Shown: one piece after another, positions 18,675 through 27,835 of the stretch
Numbering within the stretch: the first letter of the stretch is position 1
How the letters are laid out: every line of letters begins with the position of its first letter
Assembly: GCA_948470605.1 (NCBI GenBank)
Contig: CAOKPI010000016.1
Location: 1 to 39,120, forward strand
Length of the DNA: 39,120 bases
Direction of reading: 5' to 3'
Source of the DNA: an uncultured Clostridium sp.
GTDB lineage: Bacteria > Bacillota > Clostridia > TANB77 > CAG-508
Translations under genes and position numbers: made by a program
The notes under the pieces: model-generated
The model's input: only the letters and a program-made list of their open reading frames with translations
Told to the model about the DNA's origin: nothing
Database searches by the model: none

Positions 18675-19859
18675 CTAATCTTTGTGGCTACACACATGCT
18701 TCCTCGTCAATTCCATCAAATCCAATTTTGTGAAACCTTCCACCTGTGTCTTGCTTCTATCCTTTTTTAATTCTTCCCTTAGAAGGTTCTCAATTTTTTC
18801 TTTATTTTCTTGATTTTTCATGTCAATGTAATCAATAATGACAATTCCGCCAATATCTCTTAATCGTAATTGTTTGGCAATTTCTATGGTTGCTTCACTA
18901 TTTACTTTATACACAGTTTGTTCTAGATTTTGATTTCCTGTATATTTTCCAGTATTTACATCGATAGCCGTTAAAGCTTCTGTTTTATCTATGGTAATAA
19001 AACCACCGCATTTTAACCAGATTTTTCTATTTTGTATCTTTTCTATTTGTTTCTTCAAATCATAAATATCTAACAGATTTTCCTTTTCCTTTATTTCTAT
19101 CTTTAAATTACTATATTCTTGGTTATGAGCTTTTAAATCTTCTATCTCTTTTTTCATATTTTTGTCATTTACTGTGATTTTTTCGATTGAATTTCCTGCT
19201 AAATCTATTAACATTTTTTCAATAATGTTTTCACTTTTATATAATAATTTTGGTTCTTTTAAATCTGGACTAATACTAGTTTGTATGATATTGTTCCACT
19301 TTTTTTCCACTTTTTTAATGTCCCCAATGATTTCCTTTTCTTTTCCTTGTGCTGAGGTTCTTATAATAGCTCCATTTCCTTCGCTTAAGTTATCTTTTAC
19401 AAGCTTTTTTAATCTTTGTTGTTCCTTTCCATCTTCAATCTTTTGTGAAATCGTGATAATGTCTGTATTCGGAAGCAAAGCAATGTATTTACTTGGTAGA
19501 TTAATATGAGTTGATACTCTTGCCCCTTTTTTTTCGTTGCTATCTTTTTTGACTTGTACCAGTAATTTCTGGTTCGTTTTTACTATCTTGCCTATTTCTA
19601 TATCGTTTTTTTGCATTTCTTTTGTTTCATCTATTTTAGGCAAAATATCTTTTAAATGGATAAAACTATTCTTTTCTGTACCAATATCAACAAAAGCTGA
19701 TTGCATGCCATTGATAACATCTTTTACAATCCCAATATAGATATTTCCTTCTCTTCTTCTATATTCTTTATCTTCTTCATAATATTCTACTAACTTTCCA
19801 TTTTCAATGAAAGCTATTTGTTTTTTATCATTTTCTGTTTGTATAATAATTTCTGTCAT
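18675..19859 (-). CDS. rng: Ribonuclease E/G, C-terminally shortened
   Basis: RNase E/G cleaves single-stranded RNA in rRNA maturation and mRNA decay. An S1 domain with YIGIVKDVINGMQSAFVDIG (about residues 42-61) and the catalytic metal residues in TAIDVNTGKYTG and IVIIDYIDM are present. The protein ends at 394 residues in DLMELTRKHVCSHKD. Family members normally continue after LTRKR with the CPxCxGxG zinc-link and about 80 further residues, which are missing. The stop at 18675 is six bases from the inverted-repeat element, so insertion or deletion there may have removed the 3' end. The catalytic core is complete, so partial activity is possible. Confidence 0.9.
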   Translation of the reverse strand: MTEIIIQTENDKKQIAFIENGKLVEYYEEDKEYRRREGNIYIGIVKDVINGMQSAFVDIGTEKNSFIHLKDILPKIDETKEMQKNDIEIGKIVKTNQKLLVQVKKDSNEKKGARVSTHINLPSKYIALLPNTDIITISQKIEDGKEQQRLKKLVKDNLSEGNGAIIRTSAQGKEKEIIGDIKKVEKKWNNIIQTSISPDLKEPKLLYKSENIIEKMLIDLAGNSIEKITVNDKNMKKEIEDLKAHNQEYSNLKIEIKEKENLLDIYDLKKQIEKIQNRKIWLKCGGFITIDKTEALTAIDVNTGKYTGNQNLEQTVYKVNSEATIEIAKQLRLRDIGGIVIIDYIDMKNQENKEKIENLLREELKKDRSKTQVEGFTKLDLMELTRKHVCSHKD

Positions 19860-19916
19860 TTTTAGCTCCTTTCTATTGCTGTCAGAGCTGTGACAAAATG
19901 TTTTCTTACCACGCCT

Positions 19917-20474
19917 TCAATTAAATTGATTCATGGCTATATCAATTCCACTTTTTATCATTTCAATCACTGCTTCTTTTGCTAAATCTGTTCCTTTATC
20001 TAATTTATTTCTTTCTTCTTCTGGAATAGCACCTAATACATATTCAACTAAATCTTCTTTGTTTTTTGGCTTTCCAATGCCAACTCTTATTCTTTTAAAA
20101 TTCTGGGTATTTAATGCCTGTAATACTGATTTCATTCCGTTGTGCGTACCTGCTCCTCCTGCCTTTCTAATTTTAATACTACCTGGCTCTATGTCAATAT
20201 CATCATAAATAACGATTAGATTTTCTATTTCTATCTTATAAAATTGAATCATCTCTTGGATGCTTTCTCCACTTAAATTCATAAAAGTTTGCGGTTTTAA
20301 TAAAATAACTTTTTCTCCTTCTATGCTTCCTTTTCCATATAAACCTTTGAATTTATTTTTGGTGATTGGAATCTCATATTTTTTTGCTAATTTATTGATG
20401 GTATTAAATCCCATGTTATGTCTTGTACCGCCATAGTCTTTTTCTGGATTGCCTAATCCTACTATTAAATACAT
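19917..20474 (-). CDS. pth: Peptidyl-tRNA hydrolase
   Basis: Pth releases tRNA from prematurely dropped peptidyl-tRNA. The 185 residues begin MYLIVGLGNPEKDY, with GTRHNMGF holding the catalytic His (about residue 20). LLKPQTFMNLSGES and IVIYDDIDIEPG carry the conserved Asn and Asp, and GGAGTHNGMKSV follows. The length is standard. The gene lies 57 bases before rng. In an organism with routine ribosome stalling or frameshifting, rescue of dropped peptidyl-tRNA would matter, but that link is inference only. Confidence 0.96.
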   Translation of the reverse strand: MYLIVGLGNPEKDYGGTRHNMGFNTINKLAKKYEIPITKNKFKGLYGKGSIEGEKVILLKPQTFMNLSGESIQEMIQFYKIEIENLIVIYDDIDIEPGSIKIRKAGGAGTHNGMKSVLQALNTQNFKRIRVGIGKPKNKEDLVEYVLGAIPEEERNKLDKGTDLAKEAVIEMIKSGIDIAMNQFN

Positions 20475-20676
20475 GCTTTCTTCTTCCTACCTTCTTTTTA
20501 TTAGGTTGTGTTGTAAAAAATTAAACCTTTTCTAACACTATCTATTTTAACTTGTTTTTTGCTTTTTTTCAAGTTTTTTTCAAAATTATCAACTGTTTCG
20601 ATTAAACTTTAGACCTGTCCCAAAAGTAGCCAAAAGAGGTATGATAGTGCCTGTCCCAGAACACACCACAAAAAAA

Positions 20677-20692
20677 GCACTCCTAAAAGTGC
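20677..20692 (-). terminator. Intrinsic terminator of spoVG
   Basis: The minus strand has GCACTTTTAGGAGTGC followed by seven T. The stem is five base pairs and immediately follows spoVG. To its right on the plus strand, 20612-20660 holds two copies of CCTGTCCCA, a possible remnant of a repeat element. Confidence 0.75.
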
Positions 20693-20713
20693 CTTCTTTT
20701 TAACGTTTATCAA

Positions 20714-20986
20714 TTATTCTGCTGATTCCTCTGTTTCTGGAGCTTCATAAGCTTCTAAAATAGCTTGTTGAATCTTCTCTCTTGTTTCAGCATTGATTGG
20801 ATGAGCTATATCTTTGAATTCTCCGTTTGGAGTTTTTCTGCTTGGCATAGCTATAAATAATCCATTTTGACTTTCGATAACTTTGATATCGTGTACTGCG
20901 AATTCATTATCGAATGTTACAGAAGCAACAGCTTTCATTCTGTTCTCTGAATTTACTTTTCTTAAACGTACATCTGTGATTTGCAT
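20714..20986 (-). CDS. spoVG: Septation/sporulation regulator SpoVG
   Basis: SpoVG is a small nucleic-acid-binding regulator that affects sporulation septation and other processes. The 90 residues begin [26 protein letters not shown] and include [22 protein letters not shown], the family core. The length is standard. It has its own terminator and a sigma-H-type promoter upstream (21061-21085), as in Bacillus. The start follows AAGGTAGGTG. Confidence 0.97.
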   Translation of the reverse strand: MQITDVRLRKVNSENRMKAVASVTFDNEFAVHDIKVIESQNGLFIAMPSRKTPNGEFKDIAHPINAETREKIQQAILEAYEAPETEESAE

Positions 20987-21060
20987 TCTAAGTGCACCTA
21001 CCTTCCTTAAGTTTTATAATATTTTGTACATATAACTTGTCTCTTATGTACATTTATATT

Positions 21061-21085
21061 ATTCTTCATAAAAAAAGTTTTTCCT
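21061..21085 (-). promoter_or_regulatory. Sigma-H-type promoter for spoVG
   Basis: The minus strand has AGGAAAA (21079-21085), 14 bases, then GAAT (21061-21064), which matches the spacing I recall for the Bacillus spoVG sigma-H promoter (AGGATTT...GAATT). It lies about 75 bases before the start. This suggests expression at the transition to sporulation. Confidence 0.65.
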
Positions 21086-21221
21086 TCTTTTTTTTACAAA
21101 AAAATAAAATTTTATATTTTGTAACATTTTAATTTTTGTCAAATAAAATATACAAGGTTCAAAATCGTCACTTTATTAAAAATTAAGAATTACAATTTTT
21201 TTCTAAATTTTTACCAAACTA

Positions 21222-21250
21222 TTGAATTTTTAATCATATAATTATATAAT
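21222..21250 (+). promoter_or_regulatory. Sigma-A-type promoter for murC
   Basis: TTGAAT (21222-21227), exactly 17 bases, then a perfect TATAAT (21245-21250), 27 bases before the murC start. It diverges from spoVG. Confidence 0.75.
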
Positions 21251-21277
21251 CTATCTGTTAAAAAGGAGTGTTTACAA

Positions 21278-22660
21278 ATGCCAAATATTGATACTATCAA
21301 AAAATATAAAAATATACACATGATAGGAATTGGTGGCGTTAGTATGAGTGGGATTGCTGCGATTCTAAAAAATTGGGGTTTTACGGTTACTGGTTCTGAT
21401 TGGGCTAAATCTGAAACAACTGATAAATTAAATGAATTAGGAATCAAAGTTACTATCGGTCACAATTTAGAAGCCATTGCCAATTCTGATATTATTGTTT
21501 ATTCTGCCGCTATCAAAGAAGATGACCCTGAAATGGTAGAAGCTAAAAGACTTGGTATTCCTACTATTGAAAGAGCTGACTTTTTAGGAGAATTAACTCG
21601 TTGTTACCAAGATACCATTTGTGTATCTGGTACCCATGGAAAAACAACCACCACATCTATGATTTCACTTTGTTTTTTAGAAGCTTTGCAAGACCCTAGC
21701 ATACAAGTTGGTGCTTATCTAAAACCACTTGGCGGAAATTATAAAGTCGGAAATAGTGAGCATTTTATTATTGAAGCTTGTGAATATGTAGAAAGCTTTT
21801 TAAAATTCAGTCCAAAAGCAGAAATCATTTTAAATATTGATAATGACCACCTAGATTATTTTAAAAACTTTGAAAATATAAAAAATGCTTTTATCAAATA
21901 TGTCAAACTTTTACCAGATGATGGCATCTTGGTATTAAATGCAGATGATTCCAGTTGTTTAGAATTATCTCAATATACCAATGTACCACCTATTACTTAT
22001 GGAATTCAAAATAAGAATGCCGATTTTCATGCCAACAATATTATTTTTAATGCAGATGGTTTTCCAGAATTTGATGTATATCACAAGGATTCGTTTTTCG
22101 AAAGAATCAAACTATCTGTTCCTGGTACCCACAACATTTTAAATGCTTTAGCTTGCATTGCTTTATGTACTCAATATGGTATTGAAAAAAAAGCGATTCA
22201 ATCTGCTTTGTTAAAATTTACGGGAGCTCATAGAAGATTTGAATTTAAAGGTAAAATTGATGATAAAGTGAGTGTTTATGATGATTACGGTCATCATCCT
22301 ACTGAAATTTTAGCCCTTGCTAAATCGCTTTCTCATAAAAAATATCATCATTCTTGGGTTATTTTTCAACCTCATACTTATAGCAGAACGAAAAATTTAT
22401 TAAAAGATTTTTCCAATAGTTTATTAAATTTTGACCATGTAATTGTTTTGGATATTTATGCGGCTAGAGAAAAGAATGTTTATGGTATTACCTCTAAAGA
22501 TTTAGTTGAACAACTACATTCTATAGGAAAAGAAGCAAAGTATATTCCAGATTTTAACGAATGTGCTTCTTATGTTAAAAATAATGTTAAAGAAAATGAT
22601 ATTGTTTTGACACTAGGAGCTGGTACCGTAACAGAAATCGGTCCTATGTTATTGCAATAA
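21278..22660 (+). CDS. murC: UDP-N-acetylmuramate--L-alanine ligase MurC
   Basis: MurC adds the first L-alanine to UDP-MurNAc in peptidoglycan synthesis. The 460 residues show the Mur ligase N-domain with IHMIGIGGVSMSGIA, the ATP loop SGTHGKTTTTSM (about residues 117-128), DNDHLDYF in the centre, and a C-domain with DDYGHHPTEI and FQPHTYSRTK. The start follows AAAAAGGAG. It stands alone with its own promoter and terminator rather than in a dcw cluster. Confidence 0.97.
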   Translation: MPNIDTIKKYKNIHMIGIGGVSMSGIAAILKNWGFTVTGSDWAKSETTDKLNELGIKVTIGHNLEAIANSDIIVYSAAIKEDDPEMVEAKRLGIPTIERADFLGELTRCYQDTICVSGTHGKTTTTSMISLCFLEALQDPSIQVGAYLKPLGGNYKVGNSEHFIIEACEYVESFLKFSPKAEIILNIDNDHLDYFKNFENIKNAFIKYVKLLPDDGILVLNADDSSCLELSQYTNVPPITYGIQNKNADFHANNIIFNADGFPEFDVYHKDSFFERIKLSVPGTHNILNALACIALCTQYGIEKKAIQSALLKFTGAHRRFEFKGKIDDKVSVYDDYGHHPTEILALAKSLSHKKYHHSWVIFQPHTYSRTKNLLKDFSNSLLNFDHVIVLDIYAAREKNVYGITSKDLVEQLHSIGKEAKYIPDFNECASYVKNNVKENDIVLTLGAGTVTEIGPMLLQ

Positions 22661-22667
22661 AAGTTTA

Positions 22668-22696
22668 AATCCCTTAGCATATTCTAAGGGATTTTT
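22668..22696 (+). terminator. Intrinsic terminator of murC
   Basis: AATCCCTTAG, a six-base loop, CTAAGGGATT and then T's follow the murC stop by seven bases. Confidence 0.9.
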
Positions 22697-22714
22697 GATA
22701 TCAAACATCTTATT

Positions 22715-23071
22715 CTATGCAGTCTTTTCTTCTGCTTCCTCTATTTCTATAAATTTTCTAACTTTTTCTCTAAATTCTTGCTTTATTTCTTTTTTCACTT
22801 TTTCTTCCATTTTTACAGCTGTGATTTTTGCAATTTCATGGATTTCATCTGCAATTTCTTTTGTATTCTTGTCAAATAAATCGTACACTTCTTGTTTGAA
22901 ATCATACATTTCATCTTTGAACTCGTGCATTTCATCTCTGAATTCGTACATTTCGTCTTTGAACTCGTGCATTTCATCTCTGAATTTGTACATTTCTCCT
23001 TTGAATTCTGTCAAATCTGTTCCAATTTTTTCAACTTGTACTAATATTTTGTTTAATATCTCTGTTTCCAA
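22715..23071 (-). CDS. Heptad-repeat coiled-coil protein
   Basis: This 118-residue protein starts with TTG at 23071 after GGAGAGGGGTG. Residues about 20-60 are tandem seven-residue units of the form EFRDEMH/EFKDEMY, visible in the DNA as repeats of 21 bases, often paired as 42. A further helical part with KEIADEIHEIAKITAV and a Lys/Glu-rich end follows. There is no membrane segment. Similar short coiled-coil proteins are common in Clostridia, but no function is known to me. It is 132 bases upstream of the spoIVB end, with a terminator between. Confidence 0.75.
   Translation of the reverse strand: METEILNKILVQVEKIGTDLTEFKGEMYKFRDEMHEFKDEMYEFRDEMHEFKDEMYDFKQEVYDLFDKNTKEIADEIHEIAKITAVKMEEKVKKEIKQEFREKVRKFIEIEEAEEKTA
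22895..23000. repeat. Tandem 21/42-base repeats in the coiled-coil gene
   Basis: On the plus strand, units of the form TTTCATCTYTGAAYTCGTRCA repeat in tandem about five times with small changes. They encode the EFxDEMx heptads. Such repeats can gain or lose units by slippage while keeping frame. Confidence 0.7.
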
Positions 23072-23160
23072 TATCGATTCACCCCTCTCCTATTAATTTA
23101 AAATAAAATGGATTGTATTAGTAAGTTATGGTACTCACTAAACAAATTATACCACAAAGT

Positions 23161-23192
23161 AAAAAGTATGCAATACTTTTTGCATACTTTTT
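23161..23192. terminator. Terminator after spoIVB (and readable on the other strand)
   Basis: AAAAAGTATGCAA and TTTTGCATACTTTTT form a strong stem with a four-base loop and T runs on both strands, just downstream of the spoIVB stop. Confidence 0.85.
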
Positions 23193-23203
23193 TTATTTTT
23201 TTT

Positions 23204-24436
23204 TTAATTTATTTCTTTGGATTGTTTCAGCATAATATCTCCAAATACTGCATATCCTTCTTGCGGATTATTGACCAAAACATGAGTCACACTGCCCACA
23301 AATTTACCGTTTTGAATAATAGGAGAACCTGACATTCCCTGTATAATTCCTCCTGTCTTTTCTAGCAGTCTTTCATCTGTCACTTTAATTTGCATACTTT
23401 TGTTATCATAATTATTCTCTTTATAAATTTTTTCAATCTGGATTTCATACTCTTCTACTTTTTGATTATCCAAGCCACATAGAATCGAAGCCTTTCCCAG
23501 TTGTATTTCATCTCTTAAAGCAACCTCCATTTCCTTTGAGGTATCAATTTTTAAGCTTGCCAAATTATCTACAATTCCATAAATTCCAAATTTACTATTT
23601 TTATAAATTTTTCCGATATTTTTTTGATTTTCAACAGTTCCTTGTATTTTTCCTGGAAGCCCACTTTCTCCTTTGGTAATATTTAAAACTCTAGTGGTAA
23701 CAAATTCTCCAGAAGCAATGTTAATTAATTCTTCCGTATCAATATCTGTAATGCCATGTCCTAGAGCACCAAAAGTCTTGGTAGATGGTTCATAAAAACT
23801 TACCGTCCCAACACCTGCTGCACTATCTCTTACCCATAATCCTAATTTGTATTGATTTCCACTGGTTTGAACTGGCTCAATGCTACATTCTTTTGTTTGT
23901 TCTGATTGGATATATTGTACTTTTACAGATTTTCCTTTTGCTTGATTTACGGTTGTCATTAATTCTTGTGTCGAACTAATCGGTATATCGTCAATTTGCG
24001 TAATGGTATCCCCTTCTTTGATTCCTGTATTTTCATAAGGCTTATATTTTTTATTGTCTATTCCTTCTATTTCTGACATACCAACCACTAAAACACCACT
24101 TGTGTATAATTTAACACCTGCTATACTACCGACTGGAATTACTTTTGTTCTAGGAAGAATATCAACATTAACATCTTTCAAAGAAATATTATCAAATAAG
24201 CTGACCTCTAAAGTTGCTTTTCCTGATTTTGGACTGATAGTATTGTTATTGGTACTTGATACGGTTTCCATTGTTTTTGAATCTAATTTAATATTGATAC
24301 CTAACAAGGTTTTTATGGCAATATTTTCTCCTTCAAAAATGACTAAACTGTCTGGAATATTTTCAATTGATAATGTATAGGCATAAATTACCATTAAAAA
24401 AAATACTAATATTAGCTTTGTTATTGTTTTTTTCAT
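23204..24436 (-). CDS. spoIVB: SpoIVB serine peptidase
   Basis: SpoIVB is the forespore-made peptidase that triggers sigma-K activation by cutting SpoIVFA. The 410-residue protein has an N-terminal membrane anchor (about residues 5-22), a PDZ domain around YENTGIKEGDTITQIDDIPI, and an S55 peptidase domain. Catalytic His is in GALGHGITD and Ser in GMSGSPIIQ (GGIIQGMSGSPIIQNGKFVG). The start follows AAGGAGATAG. spo0A, its usual neighbour, is not in the window. Its presence argues for genuine sporulation ability. Confidence 0.94.
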   Translation of the reverse strand: MKKTITKLILVFFLMVIYAYTLSIENIPDSLVIFEGENIAIKTLLGINIKLDSKTMETVSSTNNNTISPKSGKATLEVSLFDNISLKDVNVDILPRTKVIPVGSIAGVKLYTSGVLVVGMSEIEGIDNKKYKPYENTGIKEGDTITQIDDIPISSTQELMTTVNQAKGKSVKVQYIQSEQTKECSIEPVQTSGNQYKLGLWVRDSAAGVGTVSFYEPSTKTFGALGHGITDIDTEELINIASGEFVTTRVLNITKGESGLPGKIQGTVENQKNIGKIYKNSKFGIYGIVDNLASLKIDTSKEMEVALRDEIQLGKASILCGLDNQKVEEYEIQIEKIYKENNYDNKSMQIKVTDERLLEKTGGIIQGMSGSPIIQNGKFVGSVTHVLVNNPQEGYAVFGDIMLKQSKEIN

Positions 24437-24523
24437 AGACTATCTCCTTAAAATTTCGCTATTATTAGTATTTACGCTATTTTTGTTTTTATTCAAATTT
24501 ATGATTGTTCGCCTTGTTCTCAC

Positions 24524-25138
24524 TTAATCCTCAAATAGAATGAAGAGATTTCTGTATTTGCTCAATTCTTCTTTGGTATAATCATTAACATCTACCATGT
24601 AATATTCTCCTAATTTTATACTATCTACCTCTGATAATCTTTCTTGACACTCTTCTATGTATTTCTCGACATTCCACTTTCTACTGCCAGTATAAATAAC
24701 AATTGGTATCACTCTTGGTAGCTTATGTTCTTGTTTTGTCATTCTCTTTCCTCTTGTTGCTTCTTTTATAATTTCAATTTCATACTCCAGAATTCTTTTT
24801 GGCATATTATAGTCAATTTTTTGTTGATGTTCAATTAAAAAAAATATTTCTTTTTTCTTCATTTTGTAAACAATATCTGATATACTACCTTCAAACATAT
24901 AACTAATATGTTCATTATTAAATATTTCTATCTCTTCTTCTTTTAATTTTGGTTTCAACTTTAATACTCTATTTATTAATTCCACCATTTCCCTTTTTTC
25001 ATTTAGAACTGTTTTAAAGATTTTATCATGTGGTTGATGTACACGGTATTTTTCTTCTGGCTCTCTCAACTCAAATACTTTTTCTTGTGCTTTTAATTTC
25101 TGATATTGCAAATAATCTTGATAATTAAATTCCTTCAT
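24524..25138 (-). CDS. Rpn/PDDEXK-type transposase-like nuclease, possibly shortened
   Basis: The 204 residues resemble recombination-promoting nuclease (Rpn, transposase_31/PDDEXK) proteins. A PHDKIFKTVLNEKREMVELI opening is followed by SDIVYKMKKKEIFFLIEHQQKIDYNMPKRI, matching the D...E-x-Q catalytic arrangement, and LPRVIPIVIYTGSRKW. The frame ends at NLFILFED, earlier than the usual 270-300 residues, and I see no continuation in another frame. It may be a short form or a decayed copy. The start follows AAGGAG. It lies between spoIVB and the pilus operon, in the same direction. Confidence 0.7.
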   Translation of the reverse strand: MKEFNYQDYLQYQKLKAQEKVFELREPEEKYRVHQPHDKIFKTVLNEKREMVELINRVLKLKPKLKEEEIEIFNNEHISYMFEGSISDIVYKMKKKEIFFLIEHQQKIDYNMPKRILEYEIEIIKEATRGKRMTKQEHKLPRVIPIVIYTGSRKWNVEKYIEECQERLSEVDSIKLGEYYMVDVNDYTKEELSKYRNLFILFED

Positions 25139-25486
25139 CTATCACGTCTCCTTCCTTATATCACATATTTGTAACTGGTATTTTAATTCTAACATATATT
25201 CTTCCTTTTTATTTTACCAAAAAGGTATGACAAAACAACCCTTTAAGTAAAATTTTATTATTCTATTCTGGTTGAATTTGATTTTTTTGAAAAAATAATT
25301 TGAATTAATTTATAGAACTCTTATAAAATTAAATTGTAGGAACAAAATATCATATTTTTCGTATTTTTCAATATTTTTAATTTTATTTTTTGTACTTTTC
25401 ATCGCAATTTTTGACATTTTTCTTCTCTTGTCTAGAAATTTATTAATAGCTTTGAATGGTAATAGAAAAATATTGAAAACGTAAAA
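25139..25486. other. Gene-free AT-rich stretch
   Basis: About 350 bases between the pilus operon terminator and the Rpn-like gene. I see no reading frame, tRNA or stable hairpin here beyond AT runs. A promoter for the Rpn-like gene would be expected, but none stands out. Confidence 0.5.
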
Positions 25487-25526
25487 ATTGCCAAAATGGC
25501 AATATAAAACCCTATTTTGGCAATCT
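25487..25526 (-). terminator. Terminator of the pilus operon
   Basis: On the minus strand, ATTGCCATTTTGGCAAT (25487-25503) is a perfect stem followed by TTTTACG. A further copy of TTGCCAAAAT just before it (25510-25526) offers an alternative pairing. Confidence 0.8.
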
Positions 25527-25532
25527 TACTAA

Positions 25533-27206
25533 TTATTCAGTTACACCAAACACTGCCTTTATTGTATCTGGATTATTGTTTGTTTTATACATACCATAAC
25601 GTTCTCTTCCTAATGCTGTGTAATATGCTCTAGCCAATGGTGCTCTTTTATTCTCCATGTATTGATAGAGATTATCCGTTGGTTTTACTTTTGTTTGTGT
25701 TACAATACTTTCATAACTGCCTGTTACTGGAAAGTTAGAATCACCACCTCTTGGCATAAAATATATGGGTTTTCCATCACTATCTATATTGGATTTTCTT
25801 TCTAAATCTATATTTAGGACTCCTTTGAAATTATTCTTATGCTCTAAATCAATCTCATTAGGTCTATGATATTGATTACCATCTGCTAAAATATAAATGG
25901 AATCTTCCTTCACAACTTCTTGATTTTTATTATTGGTTACAATGGAATATCCATTATATATTTTTCCGCCAATGTTTAATCCTTGTAAAAAGCTAATGAT
26001 TGAAACATTATTTATAATTTCTTCCCATTCATTTTCTTTTAAAGCAGGCATTAAAAAGTTAGCTGATGTGGTACTTGAATAATGATTATAGTTTGCAATG
26101 GCAATGGATAAGTTTTTTTCAATTGAATAACGAATAACTGCTAATCTATGTTGATTAAAATTAGAATTTGGGTCTTCTATGTTTTTTCTATCACTAATGT
26201 TATAATCATCAAAATCAAATATTTTCTCGTTTCCAAATTTGTCTTCTAATAATTTTCCATTTTCATCTACTGCATTCTTTGCACTTAATTCACCTAAATC
26301 ATATTCGTTCAAAATTCGCTCTTTAAAATTTAAAGCCTCTTTGTAATATTGTATTGCTGCTTTTGTATCTGTCTTGAAATTATCTTGTTTATATTTTTTC
26401 CCATTTAAAATTGAAAACCATTTATCATCATCATCTTTATAATATTTTACACCATTTAATTTAATACATTCTAACTCTTTTAAAGCATTTTCTTCTGGGT
26501 TATACACATATTCTTTTACAGTGTCACCGTTATCGATTTCTACACCACGATACTTAATAATTCCTTCTGTATCAGTAATATTATCCAACAAATATCCATA
26601 ATCAAACACCCATCTCCCATTGATTTGTCCTTGTATCGTAATATAATTGTCTAAAGAATAGGTGATAATAAAATCATTTTCATAGCCGTTGTTAATATAT
26701 ACATATCTACAACTATAATAGATATAGGGTTTTATTCCTGAAATTTTTTGATCGTGTTTATACGTTGCCTGATTTTCAGCGTTATTATCTAGGATTACAC
26801 TATCTGCATTCTGACTATCATCACTATTTGTACTATCCAATGTATTTATATAAGGTGAATAAATATAGTAACCATCATACATAGTATACACCAATGCTGG
26901 CACATATTCTCTCAATATATCTTGATTGTATCCTGCCATATTAAAATTACTTGCAACGGAATTAAAAAATGTATTAGCAGATGCTTCTATATCACGCAAT
27001 TTTGAGTTTGCCAAATCAGAGGTATCACTATTAACAGTGTTTAATTGAAATGCTTTTAAAGCATCATAGGTAGCATTATTTAATTTCGTATCATACGATA
27101 TTTGCAAGCTTAATGTTTTGATATGATTTCTTGTATAGGCATTCAAAAGTATCGAAATAGGCAATATTATAATAATAAATATAACACCTAAATTTTGCAA
27201 TTTCAT
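25533..27206 (-). CDS. Large membrane-anchored Tad-locus protein, TadE/F-like
   Basis: The 557-residue product starts with a short N-tail and one hydrophobic helix (LGVIFIIIILPISILLNAY), followed by KTLSLQISYDTKLNNATYDALKAF and a long Asn/Tyr/Asp-rich extracellular part. This layout is that of TadE/TadF pseudopilins, though much longer than usual. Possible roles are minor pilin or surface adhesin. The start at 27206 is chosen because GGA is nine bases before it, rather than the ATG two codons upstream. It is the last gene of the pilus operon, just before the terminator. Confidence 0.65.
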   Translation of the reverse strand: MKLQNLGVIFIIIILPISILLNAYTRNHIKTLSLQISYDTKLNNATYDALKAFQLNTVNSDTSDLANSKLRDIEASANTFFNSVASNFNMAGYNQDILREYVPALVYTMYDGYYIYSPYINTLDSTNSDDSQNADSVILDNNAENQATYKHDQKISGIKPYIYYSCRYVYINNGYENDFIITYSLDNYITIQGQINGRWVFDYGYLLDNITDTEGIIKYRGVEIDNGDTVKEYVYNPEENALKELECIKLNGVKYYKDDDDKWFSILNGKKYKQDNFKTDTKAAIQYYKEALNFKERILNEYDLGELSAKNAVDENGKLLEDKFGNEKIFDFDDYNISDRKNIEDPNSNFNQHRLAVIRYSIEKNLSIAIANYNHYSSTTSANFLMPALKENEWEEIINNVSIISFLQGLNIGGKIYNGYSIVTNNKNQEVVKEDSIYILADGNQYHRPNEIDLEHKNNFKGVLNIDLERKSNIDSDGKPIYFMPRGGDSNFPVTGSYESIVTQTKVKPTDNLYQYMENKRAPLARAYYTALGRERYGMYKTNNNPDTIKAVFGVTE

Positions 27207-27266
27207 AGTCATCTTTCCTTTGTATTAAATAAGCTTGTAATTAATATTGCAAGCCATGTTTATTTT

Positions 27267-27803
27267 TTAATTTCCTGTTCCACTTCCATTTGCAGTAACA
27301 ATACCAGCATGTTCTGCCGCAATCGTGTAGGTATCATTTCCAGTTACTGAATACAAAAAATTCTTTAATTGTTGTGAAAGTGTAGTACCATTATTTTTGG
27401 CATTAACGATAATAATATCGCCTTCTTTTAATGGTAACACTCCATTATTTTCTTTTAAGTAATCTAATATTTGGGATGTATACATAGAATAATATACATT
27501 TTCTCCAATTTTTCTAGAATTTACTTGTGTTGTTTTCTTTCCTGGATTTTCATCTAATACTCTAACTTCCATTTCTACATCATAAGCATTTCCTGTAGAG
27601 GAAATATTTTCTACAAACTTACTATATTTATCTAAAGTTAATTTCCCTGATGTTCTAGCATCATCTACAAATTCGGTTGTAGCTGTTTCTACTGCTAATT
27701 GAGAAATATCATCTGTTCTATCAGACATTGTCATTAGTGGAAATACAAACATTAAGACTGCTACTAATCCTATTACAACAACTACTATTAATGTATCACC
27801 CAT
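27267..27803 (-). CDS. Tad-locus pseudopilin-like protein
   Basis: The 178 residues begin MGDTLIVVVVIGLVAVLMFVFPLMTMSDRTDD, a single N-terminal hydrophobic helix. An extracellular domain follows, with VETATTEFVDDARTSGKLT, a common look for TadE-like proteins (substrate helix then a conserved TxxFVxxxRxxGxLT-like stretch). The start follows AAGGAGGG. It lies in the pilus operon between the frameshifted pilin-like gene and the large TadE/F-like gene. Confidence 0.65.
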   Translation of the reverse strand: MGDTLIVVVVIGLVAVLMFVFPLMTMSDRTDDISQLAVETATTEFVDDARTSGKLTLDKYSKFVENISSTGNAYDVEMEVRVLDENPGKKTTQVNSRKIGENVYYSMYTSQILDYLKENNGVLPLKEGDIIIVNAKNNGTTLSQQLKNFLYSVTGNDTYTIAAEHAGIVTANGSGTGN

Positions 27804-27835
27804 TTTTCCCTCCTTATCATACTTTTAAAGTATAA

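Noticed and set aside
20612..20660. Two CCTGTCCCA copies as a further mobile element
   Set aside because: Too short and without clear inverted ends; at most a remnant, so mentioned only with the spoVG terminator.
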